From DATJOQ01 sp050010455 (GTDB taxonomy: Bacteria > Desulfobacterota > Binatia > Binatales > Binataceae): 31,086 nucleotides of DNA. The notes beneath the pieces are model-generated. The model saw nothing but the letters and a program-made list of their open reading frames with translations. It was not told where the DNA came from and made no database searches. Position numbers and translations under genes: made by a program. The DNA is taken from the NCBI GenBank assembly GCA_050010455.1, contig JBEKLA010000028.1:1-31086 (forward strand), in the 5' to 3' direction. Shown one piece after another: positions 7,227 to 15,286 of this stretch. Positions within the stretch are counted from its first letter, which is position 1. Each line of letters opens with the position of its first letter.

Positions 7227-8003
7227 CTAAACGCCTTTGAATAACGGTCTGCGTTTTTCGAGAAAAGCTCGCACGCCCTCGCTGCGGTCCGCCGTGGTTT
7301 GCAGCAATGCGTAGAGATCTTCCTCAAGCCTTATACCTTGCTCCAGCGTCATATCGAAGCCCTTGAGCACGGCCTCCTTGGCCAACCTCATCGCGATCGG
7401 GCCGCGGCGAGCCATCGATTGAATTGTTTCGCGGGCACACCGTTCCAGCGCGCTACGGCCGTCGGCGAGATAGGTGACGAGCCCCAGACGCATCGCCTCG
7501 CGACCGTCGATCGCCGTGCCGGTCAGGATCATCTTGAGCGCCTGCGCCGAGCCAATCAGCCGCGTCAGGCGCTGACTTCCGCCGAAGTGCGGCATCGCAC
7601 CCCGCGTGAGCTGGGTCAGCGCGAAGCGGGCGCGCGCCGCCGCGATCCTGATATCGAGCGCGAGCGCGAGTTCGAGGCCTTCGTCGCACGCGTCGCCATT
7701 GATAATCGCGACGGTTGGCTTGGAAACGGCCGCAAGCGATTCAACCAGCCGCTCGTCAATATCGTTCTCGAAGCCTGTACAAAAAGCCTCGCCGACGCCG
7801 GTTATAGCCAGCAGCTTGATCGAGTCGTCATCCTCGACATTCTCGGCCAGCTCGATAAGCCTGTCCGCCATCGCAGCGGCGATTCGATTTCCCGCCGCAG
7901 GCCGATCGAGCGACACCGTTACACAGCCGTCGGCCTGCACCACATTGAGGCTGCCTGCGGCCGAGGATGGCCGCGCGCCGGCACGATTGATCTTCACCGC
8001 CAT
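7227..8003 (-). CDS. Crotonase-fold protein lacking both catalytic glutamates
   Basis: A 258-residue enoyl-CoA hydratase/isomerase superfamily protein. The CoA-binding and oxyanion-hole segments are FCTGFENDI near 74-82 and GDACDEGLELALALD near 103-117; GGSQRLTRLIG near 141-151 and the C-terminal GVRAFLEKRRPLFKG are also typical. Aligned by eye to rat mitochondrial hydratase, the two catalytic glutamates (Glu144 and Glu164) fall on Gln131 and Lys157. A normal hydratase mechanism therefore looks impossible; isomerase, thioester hydrolase or another crotonase chemistry is more likely. The second oxyanion segment reads DACDEG where a Gly-rich GGG is usual. It follows the acyl-CoA ligase after 44 nt on the same strand, so it probably acts on the CoA thioester made there. 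The ATG at 8003 has no strong ribosome binding site. Confidence 0.85.
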   Translation of the reverse strand: MAVKINRAGARPSSAAGSLNVVQADGCVTVSLDRPAAGNRIAAAMADRLIELAENVEDDDSIKLLAITGVGEAFCTGFENDIDERLVESLAAVSKPTVAIINGDACDEGLELALALDIRIAAARARFALTQLTRGAMPHFGGSQRLTRLIGSAQALKMILTGTAIDGREAMRLGLVTYLADGRSALERCARETIQSMARRGPIAMRLAKEAVLKGFDMTLEQGIRLEEDLYALLQTTADRSEGVRAFLEKRRPLFKGV

Positions 8004-8047
8004 CGGTTGCGCAACGCCCGTATTCTCCGTCCAAACGCCTTTGGCGA

Positions 8048-9589
8048 TCAGGCCTTCTCGGCGGCACGAAGGTCCTTGCGCAGAATCTTACCGACCGGGT
8101 TTTTCGGCAGCGCATCGAGGAAGGCAAAAGCCTCGGGGCGCTTGAAGCTTGACAGGCGGCTGCGGCAGAACTCGCTGAGTTCGTTGGCATCGATTTTCAC
8201 CCCCGGCCGCGGAACCACGAAAGCCTTTACCGTCTCGCCCCATTCGACCGACGGAATACCGATCACCGCGGCTTCGTCAACGCCAGGATGGCTCATCAGG
8301 ACGGTTTCGATCTCCGCCGGAGCGATATTCTCGCCGCCGCGGATAATCATGTCGTCCTTGCGGCCGGCGAAAAAGATATAGCCGTCCTCGTCGACCCATC
8401 CGAGGTCGCCGGTCGCGCGCCAGCCATCGGCCATCACCATTTCGTCCTTGCGGCCGGCGTAGCCTTTCATGATTCGCGGCGTGCGGATGCAGATTTCGCC
8501 GACCTGTCCGCGTGCCAGCCAGTTCCCCGACTCGTCGCGCACGTTGACTTCGACGTCAGGCAGAGGCTTGCCGATCGAATTGAGACGCTTGAGCTTCAGC
8601 TCGACTTCCTCCGGAGTCCCTGTAATGCGGTGGTCATCGGGCCCGAGCACGGAGAGCGAGGAGGTGGTTTCGGTCTGGCCGTAAGCGTTGACGAATCCGA
8701 CGTGCTTGGGGAAGGAGTCGATCGCGCGCCGAATCACGCTCAGCGGCATCGCCGCTCCGCCATAAGCCAGGTTCTGCAAACTCGAGAAGTCAGTCTGTGC
8801 GAAGCCGGGCTCGTCGAGCGCCTGTTTCATCATCGTCGGCACGACGAAGGCGTGAGTGACCTTTTCGTTGGCCACCAGCTTCAGCCATGCGCGGGGCTCG
8901 AATTGCGGCATGATAACCAGCTTTCGGCCGGTCCACAGATTAGTCATCATCGCCGCAGTGCCGGCGATATGGTAGAAGGGCACGCACACCAGCGCAGTGC
9001 CGCGTTCGCTGCCGTCAGCCATCTCGACGTTGGCGGTGACGTAGGCGGTGAAATCGTGATAGCTGAGCATCACGCCCTTGGGCAGCGACGTGGTGCCGCT
9101 GGTGTACATCAGGATTGAGGTGTCGTGATCGTCGACCTCGGCCTCGGTTTCGTCGGGGGCGGCCTTTCCCGCGGCTTCGCGTATCGATACCAGCTCTTTG
9201 TGCTCGCCAAACGCCAGAATCTCCTTGGGCTTGATTCGTGGCCGCATGCGCATGACGAGATCCATGTAGCGATCGCCGACCAACAGCGTCTTGGTCTCGG
9301 CGGTGTTGATCATGTATTCGAGTTCGCTGTCTTTGGCTCGATAATTGAGCGGCAGGAAAGTGAGGCCCGCTTTGGCGGCCGCGTAATAGCTGGCGACGTA
9401 AAGGTCGGAGTTGGTATCGAGGGCGGCGATTACCTCGCGTTGCTTGAGGCCCAACTGCTTGAACACCGCGCACAGACGGCCGACCAATTCGTTGAGAGCC
9501 GAATAGGTCAGGCGGCGCTCGCCGAAGACCAAGATCTCCTGGTCCGGCATCATTGATGCGGGGATGCTGACGAAATTAACGGTGTTCAC
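8048..9589 (-). CDS. Acyl-CoA ligase (AMP-forming synthetase family)
   Basis: A 513-residue ANL-superfamily enzyme that activates a carboxylic acid to its acyl-adenylate and then its CoA thioester. The P-loop YTSGTTSLPKG is at 162-172, the adenine-binding NAYGQTETT follows in the middle, TGDLGWVDEDGY marks the hinge, and NPVGKILRKDL near the C-terminus supplies the catalytic Lys (about K501). All core motifs are intact and the length is normal for medium- or long-chain acyl-CoA or aryl-CoA ligases; the substrate is not evident. The start is GTG at 9589 with GGAGG 11 nt upstream. It lies between two crotonase genes on the same strand, as expected for a small degradation pathway in the cytoplasm. 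Confidence 0.92.
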   Translation of the reverse strand: MNTVNFVSIPASMMPDQEILVFGERRLTYSALNELVGRLCAVFKQLGLKQREVIAALDTNSDLYVASYYAAAKAGLTFLPLNYRAKDSELEYMINTAETKTLLVGDRYMDLVMRMRPRIKPKEILAFGEHKELVSIREAAGKAAPDETEAEVDDHDTSILMYTSGTTSLPKGVMLSYHDFTAYVTANVEMADGSERGTALVCVPFYHIAGTAAMMTNLWTGRKLVIMPQFEPRAWLKLVANEKVTHAFVVPTMMKQALDEPGFAQTDFSSLQNLAYGGAAMPLSVIRRAIDSFPKHVGFVNAYGQTETTSSLSVLGPDDHRITGTPEEVELKLKRLNSIGKPLPDVEVNVRDESGNWLARGQVGEICIRTPRIMKGYAGRKDEMVMADGWRATGDLGWVDEDGYIFFAGRKDDMIIRGGENIAPAEIETVLMSHPGVDEAAVIGIPSVEWGETVKAFVVPRPGVKIDANELSEFCRSRLSSFKRPEAFAFLDALPKNPVGKILRKDLRAAEKA

Positions 9590-9690
9590 TGCTGCTCAAG
9601 CCTCCATCCGAAGGATGCATCAAAATTCTAACACGCAACGGCGAAATCTAGCCGTAACACTAATCGCCTACAAGCTCACGCGGACCGAAA

Positions 9691-10449
9691 TTAGCCAAGC
9701 TTAAGCCCACTGGCCAGCCTGCGTTCAAACTCGAGCGCTTCTTTAAGCGGCATATCCAGGCCGCATCGCACGGCGAGTTTGGCGGCGGCGACCGCCGCTC
9801 GAGGCAGCCGGCTGAGCTCCCGCGCCACGTCCCCCGCTCTGCGGTTAAGGGCGCTCCGCCGAACCACTTCGGCGACCAAACCTACACGCAGAGCCTCTTG
9901 AGCGTCAATCCAGCGGCCGGTGATACACATATCCAGGCCGCGGCCGAGGCCGCATCGCCGCGACGCGGTTTGGGTCCCGGCGACGCCCGGAATCATGCCC
10001 AGGCCGCTTTCAGGCAGGCAGATTCGCGCGTCGTCCGCGGCGATCGCCAGGTCGCACAGCAACGCCATCTCGATTCCGCCGCCGACGGTAAAGCCGTGCA
10101 CCGCCGCGACCGTAGGGATCGGCAAGGTGCGCAGCAATCCCCATACGTCGCGCCGGAAGCGCACCCATCGGGCGATAATCGGCGACGGCGCCTGGCCGAA
10201 TTCGCTCACGTCGCCGCCGGTTGAGAACGCCTTGCCGGCGCCCGCCAGCACCATCGCGCGAATTTCCGGGTCCTCGTGAATTGCCGACAGCACCTGATAC
10301 AGGTCGTCGCGCATCCGGACGTTGTAGGCGTTCAGCACCTGCGGCCGGTTGAGCGTGACCCAGGCGATTCCGTCGCGTTTATCAAACAGGATGGTGGCGA
10401 AGCCGGTGCGCTCGGCCGAATTCCGAATCGATCTGGCGCGCGCCGTCAT
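9691..10449 (-). CDS. Enoyl-CoA hydratase/isomerase family protein
   Basis: A 252-residue crotonase-fold enzyme. Oxyanion-hole segments AFSTGGD (74-80) and GGGIEMALLCD (123-133) are both standard. The first catalytic acid is present (E147 in CLPESGLGMIPG); the second position carries Asp (about D173) instead of Glu. This fits a hydratase or an isomerase acting on enoyl-CoA. The ATG at 10449 overlaps the stop of the upstream amidohydrolase by four bases (ATGA), so the two are translationally coupled. The acyl-CoA ligase follows after 101 nt. Compared with the other crotonase in this block, this one keeps most catalytic features, so the two probably do different steps. Confidence 0.9.
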   Translation of the reverse strand: MTARARSIRNSAERTGFATILFDKRDGIAWVTLNRPQVLNAYNVRMRDDLYQVLSAIHEDPEIRAMVLAGAGKAFSTGGDVSEFGQAPSPIIARWVRFRRDVWGLLRTLPIPTVAAVHGFTVGGGIEMALLCDLAIAADDARICLPESGLGMIPGVAGTQTASRRCGLGRGLDMCITGRWIDAQEALRVGLVAEVVRRSALNRRAGDVARELSRLPRAAVAAAKLAVRCGLDMPLKEALEFERRLASGLKLG

Positions 10450-11984
10450 AGGTCCGGCATACCGCTTGAGAGTGCGGGCACGCCGCGCTCGTAAACGATC
10501 TGCCCTTCGATAATCGTGATGTCGACGGGCAGGTTCATAAGCTCCGCGGGATTCATCTCCAGCGGATTATGGGGCAATACAATCAGATCGGCGAGCTTGG
10601 CAATATCGATTTCACCCGCTTCTATCCGCGCGAGCTTTGCCGCCGAGCGAGTGAACAGCGCGAACGCGTCATCGATCGCGACTGTTTCATCCGGTGCCAG
10701 TTGCTCGCCGTCGGTCGACGTTCGACAGGCTGCCGCCGCAATCGCCGCGAACGGGCGAGCCGGCGTTACCGGAGCGTCGGTGGCTCCGGCGATCTCGATC
10801 CCGGCATCCTTGAGGCTGCGCACTCGATACAGGTAGGGAATCAATCCCGGCTCCTGCCGATACTTGGCGCCGCGGAAATGGATAAACCCTGGATTCGTAA
10901 CCACCCACGCGCCCAGCGATCGGCATCGCGAAACATAGTTGGGAGGAATCAGCCCACCGTGTTCGATCCGAAAGCGAGTCGCGGCGCTCTGCGGAGCGCG
11001 CGATTTGGCCGACTCAAACGCCGTCAGCGCAAGTTCGAGTTCGTCGACCTCGGTTGCGTGAAAGGCGCAGTCCAGCCCCTCGCCGATCGCGGCTGCGAGC
11101 CGATCGGCTAACGCGTCGGGCGGCCAGGACGCTCCTGGCATGAACTTGACGGCGGCCAGCTTCATTCCGGCCGATTCCGCGATCTCACGAGCTTCGGCGG
11201 CCTGATCCACATGATTCGCGCCAATCATCAGGAACGCCCGCTGACAGAATGCGCCCCCCGAGCGAAGCCGCGCGAACAGCCGCACTTCCTCCACGCCATT
11301 ACGCACGGTCGCATCGGTGAAGGAGGTCGTGCCGGCGGCAGCGAGCTCGCGGCTGAAGATGCGGGTGCGGGACTCTATATCGGCACTGGTGACCGGCGGA
11401 AGACGGCGGGTGATCCACTCCTCCATGCCGATTGCCAGCCCGGTCAGGCGGCCGGATGTGTCGCGGATTAATTGGGCGCCGTCGTTCGGCTGGAAGTCGG
11501 ATTGCTCCAGACCGAGCGCCTTGATGGCGCGCGAGTTGAGCCATGACGCGTGGAGTGTCTGATGGCGCAAGCGGAGCGGATTCTTCGAGATCGCGTCGTC
11601 CAATTCCTTGCGTGTGGGGCCGCGACGCTCCTTGAGCAGGGCTTCGTCACATCCGAAAGCGCGCAGCCAATTGCCGGGCGCCGTGTGAGCGGCACCCGTG
11701 CGCAAATCCAACAGCAGCTCGGCAAGATTGCGAGCGCGCGAAACCTGCAGCCCGGCCGCAGCCGCGGCCGCTTCCTGAAAATGGAGATGGGAATCGATAA
11801 AGCCAGGCGCGACCGCGCGCCCAGCCAGCTTCACCAGTCGCGTGCGTGGCCCGACCAGTTCCTTGAGCTGATCGAATTGGCCGATAGCGACGATCCGCCC
11901 GCCGCCCATGGCGATCGAATCGCTCGCCGGGTGCCCCAGGATGACCCCTTCGTGCAGGACCAGATCGGCTTTACCAATAGCCAT
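10446..11984 (-). CDS. Amidohydrolase family protein (YtcJ-like)
   Basis: A 512-residue metal-dependent hydrolase of the amidohydrolase superfamily. The N-terminal small beta domain leads into APGFIDSHLHF (about residues 58-68, metal ligands HxH). Later landmarks are KFMPG with the possible bridging Lys, FHATEV, RIEHG and IAGATDAPVTP with the catalytic Asp. A closing IIEGQIVYERG returns to the beta domain. This order is that of YtcJ-like members, which hydrolyse amides or cyclic amides of unknown kind. The start ATG at 11984 opens directly into the conserved N-terminus. Its stop overlaps the crotonase start, so its product may feed the CoA pathway: release of a carboxylic acid by amide hydrolysis, then ligation to CoA. 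That pathway is inference. Confidence 0.88.
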   Translation of the reverse strand: MAIGKADLVLHEGVILGHPASDSIAMGGGRIVAIGQFDQLKELVGPRTRLVKLAGRAVAPGFIDSHLHFQEAAAAAAGLQVSRARNLAELLLDLRTGAAHTAPGNWLRAFGCDEALLKERRGPTRKELDDAISKNPLRLRHQTLHASWLNSRAIKALGLEQSDFQPNDGAQLIRDTSGRLTGLAIGMEEWITRRLPPVTSADIESRTRIFSRELAAAGTTSFTDATVRNGVEEVRLFARLRSGGAFCQRAFLMIGANHVDQAAEAREIAESAGMKLAAVKFMPGASWPPDALADRLAAAIGEGLDCAFHATEVDELELALTAFESAKSRAPQSAATRFRIEHGGLIPPNYVSRCRSLGAWVVTNPGFIHFRGAKYRQEPGLIPYLYRVRSLKDAGIEIAGATDAPVTPARPFAAIAAAACRTSTDGEQLAPDETVAIDDAFALFTRSAAKLARIEAGEIDIAKLADLIVLPHNPLEMNPAELMNLPVDITIIEGQIVYERGVPALSSGMPDL

Positions 11985-12000
11985 CTAACAACAAAGGGCT

Positions 12001-12048
12001 CTCCGCCGACAGCTCGGCTGGAACAAATGCCTCCGGCTCTCGGCGGAG
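12001..12048 (-). other. Inverted repeat upstream of the amidohydrolase gene
   Basis: CTCCGCCGA at 12001-12009 pairs perfectly with 12040-12048 across a 30-nt loop. It lies between the desulforedoxin-like gene and the amidohydrolase start. It could act as an attenuator or partial terminator, but the loop is long and no T-run follows. Confidence 0.3.
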
Positions 12049-12107
12049 CGTTCAATCCAAACCGCAGCCGCCCGGGATTCTCCGGACGCGCTACGACCTT
12101 GGGCAAA

Positions 12108-12251
12108 TCAGTCCGAAGAGGGCAGAGGCTTCGCCTCCTTGATCTTCATTTCGCCGTCGCAGCACTCCAGCGCGCCGGGGCCAGGCTTGTTGCACAGCAC
12201 TTCGGTTCCACACTTTTCGCACAGGTAACGCTTTCCAAGTCCAGTCGGCAT
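12108..12251 (-). CDS. Second desulforedoxin-like miniprotein (47 aa)
   Basis: A 47-residue protein beginning MPTGLGKRYLCEKCG, with the same cysteine layout as the protein at 7062: C11-x2-C14 and C30-C31, plus an extra C20. A conserved pattern LGK-x-Y-x-C-x-KCG, a Gly-rich turn ending in GAL, CC and a Met links the two. A short polar tail (KEAKPLPSSD) is added. It predicts an Fe(Cys)4 or Zn site as in desulforedoxin and the N-terminal domain of desulfoferrodoxin. The ATG at 12251 follows GAGG about 8 nt upstream. It lies 64 nt downstream of the YgfZ-like gene, a family linked to iron-sulfur enzyme maintenance, and upstream of the amidohydrolase. The neighbour fits an iron-related role, but a structural zinc ribbon cannot be excluded. 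Confidence 0.8.
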   Translation of the reverse strand: MPTGLGKRYLCEKCGTEVLCNKPGPGALECCDGEMKIKEAKPLPSSD

Positions 12252-12315
12252 CTCTTTTCCTCACTCCTGGGCCGGCGTTTTGATATGGGTCGCCGGCCGT
12301 CTCAAAAGAATCCGG

Positions 12316-13338
12316 TCAAAAGGGCAGCTCGCTGACCTCGGCTTCGAGGCTGCCCTGCGAGTCCCTGATTGTTAATCGAGTCCCGATCGCCCACGCGCTG
12401 TGATGGATTATCGCGAGACCGAGCACCCCAAGCCGCGGCGAGAGGGCAGCGCTGGATACGCGGCCGACCTCGTTGCTATCGAGCAGCACGGCGGCGCCGA
12501 TTTCCGGCACGCGCGCGCCCGCGATACGCAATCCGAACAGCCGCTTCTTGAGGCTGCCGCGAGAGCTGGCGCGCTCGATCGTTTCCTGCCCGACGTAACA
12601 TCCCTTGTCGAACGAAATCGCGGATTGGAGCCGCGCTTCGAGCGCGATCGTTTTCTCTCCGCTATCGACGCCGATTCGCGGTACTCCGTTTTCGATTCGC
12701 AACACGTCGAGCGCATCCGCGCTGACCTCGCGAATCTCGATCTGGGCCGCGGCACGATTCAGCGCCGCGACGAACTCGGCTGCGGGCGCGCTTTCGGCCA
12801 TCACGGTAAACGCTGGCCGGCCGATACGCGGCAGGTTCGCGATCGCTACGTCGCCGCTGTCGACATAATGCCATGGCGCGAGCGTCGCCGCGGATTCGCC
12901 CGCGATCGCGGCAACGGCTTGCGCGGCCAACGGTCCTTCGATATCGATTACCGCCATAGCCGCGAGTTCTTCCATCTCTACGTCGTCGGCCACCAGAAAT
13001 TTTTCCAGATGAGCGCGCGCGTTCGGCCACGACGAGCGGTCGGTTTCGAGCATCAGCGCGTCACGCTCGGCCCATACGTATAGCTCCGCGATCACGTGCG
13101 CATGCTCGGTCATCAGCAGTGCCGGAACGATCGTGCCCGGCGCCAGCCGGTTGATATCGTTGCTGCACATGCCGTTGAGGAACGACACGCGGTCGTCACC
13201 GACCATCCGCACCACAATCCGGTCCGCCATCACGCGATAGCCGGCCCCAGCCGTGAGCGCGCGGTAATCGGCCTCGAACCCGGCGGAGGGCCGGGAATTC
13301 GCGCTATCGGCGACTTGCGACGCGGTTGAGTAGTCCAT
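12316..13338 (-). CDS. ygfZ: YgfZ/GcvT-like folate-binding protein
   Basis: A 340-residue member of the YgfZ family. The diagnostic motif KGCYVGQE sits at residues 245-252 with the essential Cys247, preceded by a GcvT-like folate-binding domain and followed by a small C-terminal beta-barrel. YgfZ (human IBA57) supports assembly or repair of certain iron-sulfur enzymes in a tetrahydrofolate-dependent way; MiaB is the best-known client in E. coli. The ATG at 13338 is the only sensible start, with 137 nt separating it from a divergent small gene. It heads the minus-strand block that continues with the desulforedoxin-like gene and the acyl-CoA genes. Family assignment is secure from the motif; the client enzymes here are unknown. 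Confidence 0.9.
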   Translation of the reverse strand: MDYSTASQVADSANSRPSAGFEADYRALTAGAGYRVMADRIVVRMVGDDRVSFLNGMCSNDINRLAPGTIVPALLMTEHAHVIAELYVWAERDALMLETDRSSWPNARAHLEKFLVADDVEMEELAAMAVIDIEGPLAAQAVAAIAGESAATLAPWHYVDSGDVAIANLPRIGRPAFTVMAESAPAAEFVAALNRAAAQIEIREVSADALDVLRIENGVPRIGVDSGEKTIALEARLQSAISFDKGCYVGQETIERASSRGSLKKRLFGLRIAGARVPEIGAAVLLDSNEVGRVSSAALSPRLGVLGLAIIHHSAWAIGTRLTIRDSQGSLEAEVSELPF

Positions 13339-13444
13339 CGTTTACTCTTAAACGAGCCTCGGAAGGGTAAAAGTAACAGATTGAAAACGGGCGCTACAAC
13401 TGCCCGGGGTTAGTATCGCATCGGGTTATATAGATGCTGTGCTT

Positions 13445-13458
13445 TTCAGTATACTGAA
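13445..13458 (+). promoter_or_regulatory. 14-bp perfect palindrome over a -10-like box
   Basis: TTCAGTATACTGAA is exactly self-complementary. Its centre contains TATACT (13450-13455), five of six matches to a sigma70 -10 box. It is followed by AAGGAGGG and the GTG of the small membrane protein gene at 13477. A dimeric repressor bound here would block that promoter. No clear -35 box is visible. A -10 box used alone would place the transcript start around 13462. Confidence 0.4.
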
Positions 13459-13476
13459 GCCGAAGGAGGGCTAGCT

Positions 13477-13623
13477 GTGGGTGCATTTATCCTGGGCCTG
13501 ATTGTCGGCGCCGCCGGTGCACTGGTTCTCTTCATCTACGACGAGGGCCAGCTTTTCCTCAAGCTCTCGCAGCAGATCAAGACCGCTGCCGGACGCTATA
13601 AGCAGGCGCAAGGGCCGAACTGA
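13477..13623 (+). CDS. Small single-pass membrane protein (48 aa)
   Basis: A 48-residue protein starting at GTG, with AAGGAGGG at about 7 nt spacing. Residues 4-20 (FILGLIVGAAGALVLFI) form one Gly/Ala-rich membrane helix. This is followed by an acidic turn (YDEGQ) and an amphipathic basic helix (FLKLSQQIKTAAGRYKQAQ). The layout suggests an inner-membrane protein with a cytoplasmic or periplasmic helical tail. I do not recognise a family. It lies 25 nt upstream of the exported Tyr/Pro-rich protein gene, so the two are probably co-transcribed. The long frame of the downstream gene overlaps it in another phase. The excellent ribosome binding site and the membrane-helix pattern favour this as the real gene in this interval. 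Confidence 0.65.
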   Translation: MGAFILGLIVGAAGALVLFIYDEGQLFLKLSQQIKTAAGRYKQAQGPN

Positions 13624-13648
13624 ACCGGCTTCGGAGCGCGCCGTTATC

Positions 13649-15124
13649 ATGACGAGAGCCACAGCAATGACCGGCGAGGGCGTCATTGTCGCCGCGCGCA
13701 GCAGCATCCTTGGCGTGGCCGCGATGGTCGCGGCGATCATGTTGCTGATACTCGCGAGCAGCGCTTCGGCAGATGACGCTAAGAACGCGGCCCAGCTTAG
13801 CGATCAGGCGTTCGCGCTGCTTGGCACGATCGGTGGAACCAGCGAGGCTTCCAAGGCGATGCTCGGGCCGATGGCGGGATTCGCCGGCGACGCGCAGAGC
13901 CTGAGTGGCGCGCTGAGCGGCGGTAATCGCGCCGCCGCCAGCCAGGCAATAGCTGAGCTGCAAGCCGATCGAGACGCGGTCGACGCTGCCGTCAAGGCCC
14001 ATCCCGGAGTTATCGACGCCGCCAAGTGGGCGTCGCTCAAGATCCAACTCGACACGCTAGCCAAAGCGATTCCGCCGTCTGCTCCGGGCGCGGCGTCCGC
14101 CGTGGCCGAGAGCACTGGCGAAGCTGGCGGCGAGAGCGGCGCGGCCGGGCTCAAAGTCAAAATTGAGTCTCTCGGCGTCGACGCCGACCAAATCACGCAC
14201 GTCAAGGGTTTCCTCGAAGGTCACAATCTCAAATCGGCGGGCGTTTACTCGGGCGAGCGTGAGATTCGGGCCTTCGATTTGGGCCCGCCAACCAGTTCGC
14301 TGCGCATCAACTTCGATATCAAGCTCGCGGAACTCGAACCCGGAACCGTGGTCCGGGTCTACGATAAATCGGGCCACAGCGCTCAGGCGCAAATTACTCC
14401 GTCCGCAGCCGGCTCGTCGCTGGGCGGCGTGGCGAGTGTGGAGCCTTCTGAATCGGGCGTGATCGTCGAGCGCGGGACCGAAGGCGCCGAGCCTGCGGAA
14501 GAGCCTTCCGCGGCCGGTGGCGCTGAGACCGCGGAGATTCCCAGCACCGCGCCGTCCTCGCCCTCCAAGCGGCATATCCAGAGCCATCTGGGCGGCCTGT
14601 CCGACGTCCAAATCCAGATCGAGAACACCGTCCTGGTCGATCCGACGCTTCGCGAGTATCAGATCGTCGGCCGGATCGCAGGTAATCGAGTCGACCGCGC
14701 CACGATTTTCGTCGACGGCAACCTGGCGCAGGAGATTTCGCTCGCTGCTCCCGACAGCCTGGGGCGGCGCGCTTTCAACCAAACCTTCGTGATGAACGGC
14801 CTTCAGGCGACGATCAGGGTTTACGCTGGCGGCGATCAATACGTAGAGAACTCGATTCGCATGCCCGCTCCGATCGCACCCGGCCCGATCGTGATTCCGG
14901 GTTACGGCCCGAATCCCTACGTCTACAGGCCCGGCCCCTACGGCCCTCCCCCGTACAATCCGTATGCGGCTAATCCATATGCGCGGCCGGTTTATCCTTA
15001 CGGTACTGCCATTCCCGGATACAACGGCTATAATATCAACCCGAATAGCGGCATCGCGCCGGGCTACAATCCTTACGGCTATCCGTACCAGCCACCTGCG
15101 CCGCCAGGAACCAGATGGTGGTAG
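13649..15124 (+). CDS. Exported protein with a Tyr/Pro/Asn-rich C-terminal tail
   Basis: A 491-residue protein of unknown function. Residues about 18-38 are a hydrophobic signal or anchor segment (ILGVAAMVAAIMLLILASSASA). A helical Ala-rich region follows to about residue 150. Next come a mixed region with a conserved-looking strand set (IRAFDLGPPTSSLRINFDIK), an Ala/Glu/Pro linker, and a second beta-rich region (QIQIENTVLVDPTLREYQIVGRI broken over two strands). The last 80 residues are rich in Tyr, Pro, Gly and Asn, with repeated NPY and GYN units, ending in Trp-Trp. Such tails are flexible and often mediate surface or self-association. The open frame begins upstream at 13502 but overlaps the small membrane gene, so I take the ATG at 13649. 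ATG 13667 is the alternative. The ribosome binding site is weak. Confidence 0.7.
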   Translation: MTRATAMTGEGVIVAARSSILGVAAMVAAIMLLILASSASADDAKNAAQLSDQAFALLGTIGGTSEASKAMLGPMAGFAGDAQSLSGALSGGNRAAASQAIAELQADRDAVDAAVKAHPGVIDAAKWASLKIQLDTLAKAIPPSAPGAASAVAESTGEAGGESGAAGLKVKIESLGVDADQITHVKGFLEGHNLKSAGVYSGEREIRAFDLGPPTSSLRINFDIKLAELEPGTVVRVYDKSGHSAQAQITPSAAGSSLGGVASVEPSESGVIVERGTEGAEPAEEPSAAGGAETAEIPSTAPSSPSKRHIQSHLGGLSDVQIQIENTVLVDPTLREYQIVGRIAGNRVDRATIFVDGNLAQEISLAAPDSLGRRAFNQTFVMNGLQATIRVYAGGDQYVENSIRMPAPIAPGPIVIPGYGPNPYVYRPGPYGPPPYNPYAANPYARPVYPYGTAIPGYNGYNINPNSGIAPGYNPYGYPYQPPAPPGTRWW

Positions 15125-15286
15125 GATGCGTTGCCATAGCCGGCGGCTGAGCTTAGTAAGCGTTATCGAACGAGCCGCGCGCGAAGGGTCCGCGACTGTT
15201 AGGAGTTGTCGGAGGCGCAGCGCTTTCGTCGCGCAGCGCGAGCGAGGACCGGATTAATTTTTGACGGAGGCTTTAGGACCGAACCA

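Noticed and set aside
7299..9118. Long plus-strand frames opposite the crotonase and acyl-CoA ligase
   Set aside because: Antisense shadows in GC-rich coding DNA without domain signatures.
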